In this document: in pieces, positions 7,034 through 13,950 of the stretch
Position numbering within the stretch: position 1 is the stretch's first letter
Layout: each line of letters opens with the position of its first letter
Assembly: GCA_002499195.1 (NCBI GenBank)
Contig: DAKS01000050.1
Location: 1 to 35,977 of the forward strand
Reading direction: 5' to 3'
Length of the DNA: 35,977 nt
From: Euryarchaeota archaeon UBA443
GTDB taxonomy: Archaea > Thermoplasmatota > Poseidoniia > Poseidoniales > Poseidoniaceae
The notes under the pieces: generated by a model
The model's input: the letters and a program-made list of their open reading frames with translations, nothing else
The model's database searches: none
What the model was told of the DNA's origin: nothing
Translations under genes and position numbers: made by a program

Positions 7034-9460
7034 TTACTCGTTGCCATATTTGGCAAGATACTCGTGACCATACCACTTCCATTGATCCATAGTCCAACCT
7101 TCAGGCAATCCTGATGCTGGAAGTGGTGGAGCTTCAGTTGGTGCTTCTGGAGTTGGTTCTTGCTGAACAGGTTCTGGTTCTTCACCCAATGAAGCAATCG
7201 ATTCAATGGATTCATCTCCATCGAACATATCCTCCGTTGATGGCTGTTCTTGGGTCGGTTCTTCCATATCAACCCCAGAATCTTGCTCCTCTTGCATATC
7301 CAGAGGTTTTACATCATCTTCCCAAAGAGAATCGGATTCAATTCCGCCGGTCGCTGAAGATCCAGCCGTCCCTTCAAGAGCTTCATCCATTGCGGCCGCA
7401 GTCGGCAACGCTCCTCCATATTCCTTGGTAACTGTAGCCGTCTTACGACGTGACATAATCATACCAACAACGATGATTACAACGGTCAATCCACCAAAGA
7501 CTGATCCTCCGTATAGCAACGCATCACTCATGGCTTCGCTTTCATACCATTCCTCTCCAGAGGAGGATTGAGGCGAGTCCCCTGTCGTATTCCAACTGCC
7601 GAAACTCATCGGAGTTTCGTTTGCAGCAATCTGATCTGCAACATACTGAACATAGGCAGATGTACGCCATCCTTGGCATACTTCACGAACATCAGTAAAG
7701 TCGAGGTTGCAGTGATCCTGTTCGGTTTGGATACGAGCATCATCGTCGTTATAATCTGCAATTGCACCAACACCATCACGATCGATGTCAAGATATTCTC
7801 CCTTGATTAGGTCCATTCCGTTGGACTCAGAAGCATCGGCCCAACCATCTCCATCCTTATCCTCACATCCATGTGAAGGTAGTTCTGTGTTTTGTTGAGG
7901 GTCTTCAGGGTCTGGTAACCAAGCACGTGTAGAATTACCGTTCTTTGTTGGGCACTTGTCTGGATCTGTTCCAAGAGCATTGTCGCCATATCCATCTCCA
8001 TCCCCATCGAACCACTGGGTTCCATCCGATGGTAATGCGTCCGCTCCTTGGGCAGAGGTCCAATTTTCATCAGGGTCTGAATATCCGTCCAAGTCACTAT
8101 CCGGACAGCCATAGCGGTCCTCAGTGGAGAATCCATTGATTGTTGGACAACCATCCGGTGCGGTTCCTGTAGGATTGTCACCATATCCATCTCGGTCAGA
8201 ATCCGCCCATTGTGAACCATCTAGAGGGTATGCATCCCCGTCTTGGCCTTCACTATTGTCACCGTATCCATCAGCATCGTAATCGGTGGTTTGATCACCA
8301 TTTGAGGGGAACATATCCGTATTGTCGCCAACCCCGTCACCATCGGAATCAACGGATTCATCCGCTAAATTGGGGAATTCGTCCGCATTATCGCCGACAC
8401 CGTCTCCATCGCTATCCAATGTTTCACTTGCATCGGTTGGGAACGCGTCGAGTGCATCGGTGACACCATCTCCATCGCTATCGATGTCGAAAAGATGAAC
8501 TCGAGTTGAAGATGAAAATCCAGAAACGATGTAGATTTCATCGTTTACACCTTTGAGTGAGCCGATGACTTTTCCACTCGTATCGTAGGTATTGCCTTCG
8601 GTAAACGCCGTAGTGTCAACTTCAATAATTTCACCAGATTGTGTCCCGACGTGATAGGTTGCAAAATCCATCTGCTTCAAGTAAACGATTTGCGGGGTTG
8701 AAGAGATTGAAAGAACCTCATACGAATAATCGGTTAGATTGTAACGATATAACTCGCCACCTACTGTACCGACAAGAAGAAGACCATTGGCATCCATTTC
8801 GATAACGTTGACAGCTGAAGTCATATCGGTAAGTTGTTGAATCAAGGTTCCAGTGTTTGATGTAATCTTCACGCGATTGTCATATCCGCCGGTCAAAATG
8901 TCACCAGTAGGCGTGATGAGCATCGTCTTCATTCCGCCTGCATGAGAGTTTGTAGAGGTACCGGAAGGAGCGCCATCCATCCACTCATCAGCACGACGAT
9001 GTCCAGCATAGTAGCCAAGCCAGATGTCACCATCATTATCCCAATCAACCGCGTCAACTGGATTGCTCGTATTGATATATTGAGTAATTATCTCCTGGGC
9101 TACCTGTACTATGACAACCCCTGAATTATGAGCAACAGCGACAAGATTCTCTCCTGCATCGATGGTCGCTGAATTAGCAGTTACATTGAGATCAAGACTC
9201 CATACTTCCGTATGTGTTCCTGCTTCGAACGTATTGACACTCAACATTCCACTACCGGTAACCATCAGTATTTTTCCATCACTCATTTGTTCCCATGCAA
9301 CAACTTTTTCGCTGATCGATTCAGTTTGCCCAGCATCGATAAGATTAGCAGATACGGGTACAATCGGTAAAAGAAGAGGGGTTAAGAGCAAGCACAAAAC
9401 GATGCTAACCGTGGTTCGCATAAACACCCGACGACGTATTGAATTATCAAACAGACGCAT
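7034..9460 (-). CDS. Membrane-anchored beta-propeller protein with calcium-binding DxDxDG repeats
   Basis: The 808-aa protein has an N-terminal signal sequence (VSIVLCLLLTPLLLPIVPVSA). Residues about 40-320 are WD/PQQ-propeller-like, with repeats such as GDILTGGYDNRVKITSNTG. Residues about 325-600 hold thrombospondin type 3-like calcium repeats (DSDGDGVGDNADEFP and variants). One transmembrane helix lies near 648-670 (VFGGLTVVIIVVGMIM), followed by RRK and an acidic Pro/Glu-rich cytoplasmic tail. The tail ends in a compact Trp-rich motif, GLPEGWTMDQWKWYG. The outside-in topology fits a sensor or structural surface protein. Met14 (near 9421) is an alternative start. It begins 10 nt after the coiled-coil gene, so the two are co-transcribed. 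The exact role is unknown. Confidence 0.85.
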   Translation of the reverse strand: MRLFDNSIRRRVFMRTTVSIVLCLLLTPLLLPIVPVSANLIDAGQTESISEKVVAWEQMSDGKILMVTGSGMLSVNTFEAGTHTEVWSLDLNVTANSATIDAGENLVAVAHNSGVVIVQVAQEIITQYINTSNPVDAVDWDNDGDIWLGYYAGHRRADEWMDGAPSGTSTNSHAGGMKTMLITPTGDILTGGYDNRVKITSNTGTLIQQLTDMTSAVNVIEMDANGLLLVGTVGGELYRYNLTDYSYEVLSISSTPQIVYLKQMDFATYHVGTQSGEIIEVDTTAFTEGNTYDTSGKVIGSLKGVNDEIYIVSGFSSSTRVHLFDIDSDGDGVTDALDAFPTDASETLDSDGDGVGDNADEFPNLADESVDSDGDGVGDNTDMFPSNGDQTTDYDADGYGDNSEGQDGDAYPLDGSQWADSDRDGYGDNPTGTAPDGCPTINGFSTEDRYGCPDSDLDGYSDPDENWTSAQGADALPSDGTQWFDGDGDGYGDNALGTDPDKCPTKNGNSTRAWLPDPEDPQQNTELPSHGCEDKDGDGWADASESNGMDLIKGEYLDIDRDGVGAIADYNDDDARIQTEQDHCNLDFTDVREVCQGWRTSAYVQYVADQIAANETPMSFGSWNTTGDSPQSSSGEEWYESEAMSDALLYGGSVFGGLTVVIIVVGMIMSRRKTATVTKEYGGALPTAAAMDEALEGTAGSSATGGIESDSLWEDDVKPLDMQEEQDSGVDMEEPTQEQPSTEDMFDGDESIESIASLGEEPEPVQQEPTPEAPTEAPPLPASGLPEGWTMDQWKWYGHEYLAKYGNE

Positions 9461-9470
9461 GGTTGTCTAA

Positions 9471-11984
9471 TCACGATTCATCCGAAGATGGCTTCTCACC
9501 CTTGCTCGAACTTGGAGGAGGGCCGCGCTTTTTCTTCGGAATCATTTGTGGACGAACCGGTGTAATGGAGGCTGTTTTATCCTCCTTTTGTTTAGTTGAA
9601 AGCGGTATTAATTTCTGGACTGGACGAAGCGTAGTAGTATCAGAATCATCTTCAGACTCATTCATTTCCTTAGCGACGACATTCAATGGAGTCATTGTGC
9701 CTTGTACGGGTCGGAGCGTGGTTGTATCGGTCTCAGCCTCGACAACATCTGCAACTACTTCTTCCATGACCTCTTCGACTTCGGTTAGATCTCGCTTGGA
9801 AATGATCGCCTCATCATCACTGGTTCCGAATTGACCATCTTCACCAGGCTTGATACTTACTTCGACTGCACCGACTGGAACAACGATTTCCTCCGCAGGA
9901 AGTTCTTGTGTTGGTTGAACAACTGGAACCGGTGTTTGAGGTTGAAGAGGCATTCGGACTTGACGCTCGATTGGCTTCGGCAGACCTGCACTCGGCTGTG
10001 CTGAACCAATAGGTGCCTTAACCGGACGAAGTATTGGTGCTTGACCAAGTGGCTTTGCACCACCCATTGGCGCACGCATTCCACCCAATCCCATCGCTTG
10101 TCCTTCAGGATCTCCAAGCGTTCGAGTCATTCCACTCATTACTGGTGAACGTGCACCAAGCGCAGATGGGTCTTGGCCCATCGGCATAGATGCTGGTGTT
10201 TGACCAGAGATCGATTGCATCCACTTCTGTCGCTTCTCAGCACGGGTATCGGTTTGTTGAAGATCTGCGAACTCTTGTTCTCGGCTTTGTAACTCAACCT
10301 CTGAACTATCGATTTCTCCTTGAATCTGTGAAGTGATAGCATCACGCATCTTGGTTTCAGCCATTTCACGGAATGAATCCATCTTCTCAGAAAGACTGTT
10401 CAGACGATCACGAACTTCTGCACGCTTAAGGCCAAGTTGTGCCTCGATCTCAGCACGGATGGACGCCTCACGCTTGCGGACATCGATAAGTGCCTTATTG
10501 CGCATAATCTCTTCACGCTTGTCGAGTTGCCGCTCGAGTTGAACAGCGATTTCCTCCTGCTTACGGGTTCGGAAGGCTGCGAGACGTTCTTCCATATCGA
10601 CTTCAAGTTCGAGCGCAGTCTCTTCCTTGAGAATATCAAGATCGGTCTCAAAGGTGAGTCGTTCGTTGCGAAGTTGTGCGTCCAACTCAGCCATGATGGC
10701 TTTACGTGCTGCAGTTTCACGAGATTGGAATTCGATTTCAAGGCGTTCGGCCCAATCTGTTCGCTTTGCTTCGTATTGCTCCTCGAGTTGTCCACGAAGT
10801 TCAGTTTCTCGTTCAAAGCGGAATCTAGCAAGACGATTTTGAATCTCAGCTTCTCGAGTATTACGGTATGAAGTAAACTCTTCATCGGAACGGCGTTCCA
10901 ATTCTGTTTCAAGTTCGGTCTTGAGGACCTTGGAGATATCATCGACTGCCTTGGAGAAGGTAATATCGTACTTTTCCTTGAGGCGCCCTTTCCTCTCGCT
11001 CAATCGTTCGGAATGGGAGGCTTCGATTTGCTTCTGAATTTCGACACGGAGTTCATCTCGACGTCGTGCGATTGCAAGTTCAACATCTTCTCGCATGCGT
11101 TCTTCGAGATTATCGGTCTCCTGGCGGAGTTGAACTTCAAGTTCTTGTTGCAACTGTTGTGCGATATCTTCCTCAAGACGGAGACTACGTCGATCGTATT
11201 CCGCCCGAAGACGTGCTTCACGGTTTTGCAGCCGGCTTCGGAGTTGTTGCTCGAGACGGGTTCGGATACCGCGACGGAGTTGCTCTTCTCGCTCAGCGAG
11301 ACGAGCACTGTGTCCTTCCTCAAGAACTTCGATTTCCTTATTCTCCATATCAACGAATCGTGATTCCATTTCCTCTTCGATATCTGCCTCAAGTTGGCGA
11401 ATCTTTTGTTGCAGGCGTTGGTTGAACTCAAGTGCAAGACGTTCTTTTTGCAGTGCAAGACGTCGACGATGTTCATCTTGAAGTTGAACTTCGATGGATT
11501 GCTTGATATTCTCCTTATGCTCTTCGAGACGACGATCATGTTCGTGCTCAAGTTGATTGTGAAGATTGGAGATTTCTCGACTTAATCGAAGATCGAGTTG
11601 TTCACGCATCCGTGTTTCTTCAGTTGCCAGGGCTGAACGTTCCATCTCAGCAAGTTCAACTTCCATCTCGGTACGCATTTCTTTTTCCAATGCATCGAGT
11701 GTAAGTTCATGTTGTACAGCGAGATCGTTGGCGATGGCATCTTGCATAGCAGCGACTCGCTCAGAGATCGCTTGTTGTCGAAGACGTCGTTCTCGTCGAA
11801 TGTCGGCTCGCATACGCTCTTCTTCACGGAAACGGGCACTGGTGAGAAGAGCCTGATCAGTGGATATCGTAGGCGAGGAAGTGAACTGACTACGAAGAGC
11901 AGCTAGGCTGAGACGGTCTGCATTGACCCGCTTCTTTCGAGCAGCGTCCAAAGCCTCATCTTGCCTGCTATCGCTAGCACTCAT
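9471..11984 (-). CDS. Large coiled-coil protein with proline-rich tail
   Basis: I do not recognise a named family for this 837-aa protein. Residues about 40-590 are an almost unbroken Arg/Glu/Gln/Leu-rich heptad pattern (for example LEEDIAQQLQQELEVQLRQE), which predicts a very long coiled coil or single alpha-helix. Residues about 590-700 are Gly/Pro/Met-rich. An acidic segment follows with a calcium-loop-like GEDGQFGTSDDEA. The C-terminus has two DTTTLRPVQ copies, a weaker third copy and a basic proline-rich end (KKKRGPP). There is no signal peptide or membrane segment, so it is cytoplasmic. GGATGGGATG precedes the ATG. It sits between a phospholipid synthase and a surface protein; a cytoskeletal or envelope scaffold role is only a guess. 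Confidence 0.85.
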   Translation of the reverse strand: MSASDSRQDEALDAARKKRVNADRLSLAALRSQFTSSPTISTDQALLTSARFREEERMRADIRRERRLRQQAISERVAAMQDAIANDLAVQHELTLDALEKEMRTEMEVELAEMERSALATEETRMREQLDLRLSREISNLHNQLEHEHDRRLEEHKENIKQSIEVQLQDEHRRRLALQKERLALEFNQRLQQKIRQLEADIEEEMESRFVDMENKEIEVLEEGHSARLAEREEQLRRGIRTRLEQQLRSRLQNREARLRAEYDRRSLRLEEDIAQQLQQELEVQLRQETDNLEERMREDVELAIARRRDELRVEIQKQIEASHSERLSERKGRLKEKYDITFSKAVDDISKVLKTELETELERRSDEEFTSYRNTREAEIQNRLARFRFERETELRGQLEEQYEAKRTDWAERLEIEFQSRETAARKAIMAELDAQLRNERLTFETDLDILKEETALELEVDMEERLAAFRTRKQEEIAVQLERQLDKREEIMRNKALIDVRKREASIRAEIEAQLGLKRAEVRDRLNSLSEKMDSFREMAETKMRDAITSQIQGEIDSSEVELQSREQEFADLQQTDTRAEKRQKWMQSISGQTPASMPMGQDPSALGARSPVMSGMTRTLGDPEGQAMGLGGMRAPMGGAKPLGQAPILRPVKAPIGSAQPSAGLPKPIERQVRMPLQPQTPVPVVQPTQELPAEEIVVPVGAVEVSIKPGEDGQFGTSDDEAIISKRDLTEVEEVMEEVVADVVEAETDTTTLRPVQGTMTPLNVVAKEMNESEDDSDTTTLRPVQKLIPLSTKQKEDKTASITPVRPQMIPKKKRGPPPSSSKGEKPSSDES

Positions 11985-12020
11985 AGCATCCCATCCGAAC
12001 GTGTATCGACCTTTCTTCCT

Positions 12021-12050
12021 ACATAAGGTGCGCGATGTTCATCATGAACA
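12021..12050 (-). promoter_or_regulatory. Candidate promoter with palindrome upstream of the coiled-coil gene
   Basis: TGTTCAT-C-ATGAACA (12036-12050) is a perfect 7-bp inverted repeat with one central base. On the minus strand it lies just upstream of a TATA-like CTTATGTA (12021-12028), about 40 nt before ATG 11984. The position suggests a regulator site near the BRE/TATA region. It may give the coiled-coil and propeller genes their own promoter. No binding factor is known. Confidence 0.35.
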
Positions 12051-12085
12051 AAAGGGCGATTTGGAGAGAGATTTTTGATGCGCAA

Positions 12086-12976
12086 TCAGGCTTCTTCACC
12101 TTTTGAAACTGCAGGCGGCTGCGGTTTGACGACGTAGTAGATTGCGAAGAGACACGATGCGAAGAAAAACCATCCTGCAGGAGCTATATCTCCACCAAGT
12201 TCGAGACTTACATCCGAAACTCCTGTTCGAATCAAAGCCCATACGATAGCAACGAGCAAACAAATCATCTGTATAATGGACAATTTCATGTCAAATCCAT
12301 GCTTTAACTTCGACAAACGGCGATCTGATATCATCAAGGCTCCACTAATGAACATAATGGGTAAAATAAGGAGATCAAGCCCCGGAGTTGCGTGACATGC
12401 GTAGTCTACTCCTTCACCTACACAAATCTCAGCATCCTTCAGATTGGGTCCAAAATCAAGCAACGGTTGTAACCAAATGAAGCCAGCTGTGCTCATGAGA
12501 ATCATCGCATTCCCTGGAGATGATAGCCCATGGAAATATGGTAAATCGCTCCCGTCTTCGTACTGGAAACGTGCGAGACGAAGCATACCGGTACTAATAA
12601 TCCAAAATCCTAGAATACCCAAAGAAAGGGTCCACAGTGGTGTTGCTTCTCCCCAACGTCCGAACATAATGAATATCATCAATGCTGGTGCAACACAAAA
12701 GGATAGACAGTCCGACATGATATCAAGGGAACCTCCAAGGAGTTTTCTCTTTGAATAACGACGCGCTATTGGCCCATCGATGATATCGCCAACGGCTGAA
12801 ATAAAGATGCATAACATTGAGGCCCAGATATACTTGGTTGCCAGACCTTCAGAATATGGGTTGCTCAGAGTGTCATCAACCGCTAGAATAAGGAAAAAGA
12901 TGGACATTGTCCCAAACATTGCATTTGTTAATGTAATATAATCAGCAAGTCCGGTGAGTTTGAAGGTTGATTTCAT
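12086..12976 (-). CDS. pssA: CDP-alcohol phosphatidyltransferase, archaetidylserine/phosphatidylserine synthase type
   Basis: The 296-aa integral membrane enzyme carries the full CDP-alcohol phosphotransferase signature D-G-x2-A-R-x8-G-x3-D-x3-D, in DGPIARRYSKRKLLGGSLDIMSD (key residues D, G, A, R, G, D, D). This is followed by the PssA-type block LRLARFQ and FHGLSSPGNAM. In archaea such enzymes condense a CDP-activated diether or diacyl lipid with L-serine. Several hydrophobic helices precede and follow the catalytic segment. It starts 9 nt after the zinc-ribbon gene stop, which implies co-transcription. Substrate choice (serine rather than glycerol or inositol) is from family resemblance. 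Confidence 0.85.
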   Translation of the reverse strand: MKSTFKLTGLADYITLTNAMFGTMSIFFLILAVDDTLSNPYSEGLATKYIWASMLCIFISAVGDIIDGPIARRYSKRKLLGGSLDIMSDCLSFCVAPALMIFIMFGRWGEATPLWTLSLGILGFWIISTGMLRLARFQYEDGSDLPYFHGLSSPGNAMILMSTAGFIWLQPLLDFGPNLKDAEICVGEGVDYACHATPGLDLLILPIMFISGALMISDRRLSKLKHGFDMKLSIIQMICLLVAIVWALIRTGVSDVSLELGGDIAPAGWFFFASCLFAIYYVVKPQPPAVSKGEEA

Positions 12977-12985
12977 ACGAACAAC

Positions 12986-13378
12986 TCAGAAACTAACCTT
13001 GAACGCTGTTTCACAAGCAGGACAATCGATCGTTCTCTGACCTGGTCGTTGTTTCATCCGCAATCCACGTTTGCAAGAAGGACATTCGATTTCAACACGA
13101 ATGACCTTTGCAGCCAGTGTAAATTGGGCCCCACATCCTCCACAACGTAATTCAGCAGGACGTTGATCGATACCAGCGATGAGAACCTTGGAACAAGAAG
13201 GGCATGAAATGCGTTCTTTCATCCATTTTGTCCGAGTTGGTTCGTGTTCTGTACGAACGTTAGCATTACACAAATCACATTGAATGTCGCCAAGAGCAGA
13301 TGGGAGCAAACCATCGCATTTTGGGCACGAAAGAGGGGGCGGAGCAATTCTCGACTCGACCGTTAGTTCTTCGTCCAT
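12986..13378 (-). CDS. Triple zinc-ribbon protein
   Basis: The 130-aa protein has six CxxC pairs: C18-C21, C34-C37, C59-C62, C79-C82, C99-C102 and C119-C122. Paired in order, they form three four-cysteine zinc ribbons (SCPKC...QCDLC, SCPSC...RCGGC, ECPSC...DCPAC). There is no enzyme domain or membrane segment. The family is unknown to me; such proteins often bind nucleic acid or protein partners. Its stop is 9 nt from the start of the lipid synthase gene, and the winged-helix regulator gene precedes it. Either regulation or enzyme assembly is possible. Confidence 0.82.
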   Translation of the reverse strand: MDEELTVESRIAPPPLSCPKCDGLLPSALGDIQCDLCNANVRTEHEPTRTKWMKERISCPSCSKVLIAGIDQRPAELRCGGCGAQFTLAAKVIRVEIECPSCKRGLRMKQRPGQRTIDCPACETAFKVSF

Positions 13379-13406
13379 GATGGCCCATCCTGTCTTTTAT
13401 TTTGGA

Positions 13407-13439
13407 TTGTTCGCTTAGCAAACAATGAATTTATTCATT
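13407..13439 (-). repeat. Two adjacent inverted repeats between the winged-helix and zinc-ribbon genes
   Basis: In minus-strand RNA, TTGTTTGC-TAA-GCGAACAA (13407-13425) forms an 8-bp stem with one G-U pair. Next to it, AATGAAT-TT-ATTCATT (13424-13439) is a perfect 7-bp palindrome overlapping the winged-helix stop. They could partly terminate, protect an RNA end, or bind a protein. No T-run follows in the direction of transcription, so a simple terminator is unlikely. Confidence 0.35.
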
Positions 13440-13902
13440 CATCATCTTTCTTTTTAGTCCCCACGAGAATGATTTTCCCCGGTAGGAAATTCCATGGTAG
13501 ATCCAATGGAATATTGTATTCTTGTGCAAGTCTCTGAACCAGTTGCTTCGCTCCAACTTGTCCGCGAGAATCGGTAAGATCGATGGAGTGGACGTGGGTT
13601 AATTTGGACAACTCGTCCAACGGAGAGGTCGACATAGACGTATCATCTCCACCCATTGAAGGGAGAGGGACCTGCTTCACCACTCTCCACCAACGAGCTC
13701 GCCCAACATCGCGATGATTCTCGATGAGGCCGACCTTGACCAATCGCTTGAGATGATGATAGAGATTGTAGCGATCGACGTTGAGTACGCCTTGAATTTG
13801 AACCGTACTCATCTCATCACACTGCGAAAGAGCTTGGTATGCGCCTTGACGAGTAGGATGGGTCAATGCTGCTACCAACGGGTCTGTCCTCACTCTGCTC
13901 AT
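13435..13902 (-). CDS. Winged-helix transcription regulator (ArsR-like fold)
   Basis: In this 155-aa protein residues about 5-75 form a winged helix-turn-helix: HPTRQGAYQAL, STVQIQGVLNVDRYNLYHHLKRLVKVGLIE, and a basic wing GRARWWRVV. The recognition helix LYHHLKRL resembles ArsR-type regulators. The C-terminal half (about 90-155) is a small domain with no recognised ligand site and no cysteine cluster, so metal sensing is not supported. A TATA-like box and an inverted repeat precede it, suggesting autoregulation. It is the first gene of the zinc-ribbon/pssA/coiled-coil/propeller run. Confidence 0.8.
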   Translation of the reverse strand: MSRVRTDPLVAALTHPTRQGAYQALSQCDEMSTVQIQGVLNVDRYNLYHHLKRLVKVGLIENHRDVGRARWWRVVKQVPLPSMGGDDTSMSTSPLDELSKLTHVHSIDLTDSRGQVGAKQLVQRLAQEYNIPLDLPWNFLPGKIILVGTKKKDDE

Positions 13903-13921
13903 CGGCTCACCGATTAGGACT

Positions 13922-13946
13922 CAACCTTACTTAGGTTTGAATATAT
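13922..13946 (-). promoter_or_regulatory. TATA-like box and inverted repeat of the winged-helix gene
   Basis: On the minus strand, a TATAT core (13941-13946) is followed directly by AACCT-AAGTA-AGGTT (13923-13937), a 5-bp inverted repeat slightly extended by TC/GA flanks. Start codon 13902 is about 40 nt below the TATA core. An operator placed between TATA and start site suits repression by the encoded regulator. Confidence 0.45.
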
Positions 13947-13950
13947 CCTT

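Noticed and set aside
7807..8463. Open frames within the DxDxDG repeat region of the propeller protein
   Set aside because: Their Met/His-rich repeats simply mirror the GATGG-type codons of the calcium repeats in another frame.
7900..8480. Tandem DNA repeat or CRISPR-like array
   Set aside because: The periodicity comes from protein-level calcium repeats of variable length; there are no identical direct repeats with regular spacers.
9857..11906. Many open frames opposite and within the coiled-coil gene
   Set aside because: They are a by-product of its biased codon content; they lack ribosome-binding sites and recognisable protein features.
13435..13902. Metal-sensing ArsR regulator for the adjacent metal ATPase
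   Set aside because: The protein has no cysteine or histidine cluster typical of metal sensors, has its own promoter-like site, and lies downstream of the ATPase gene.
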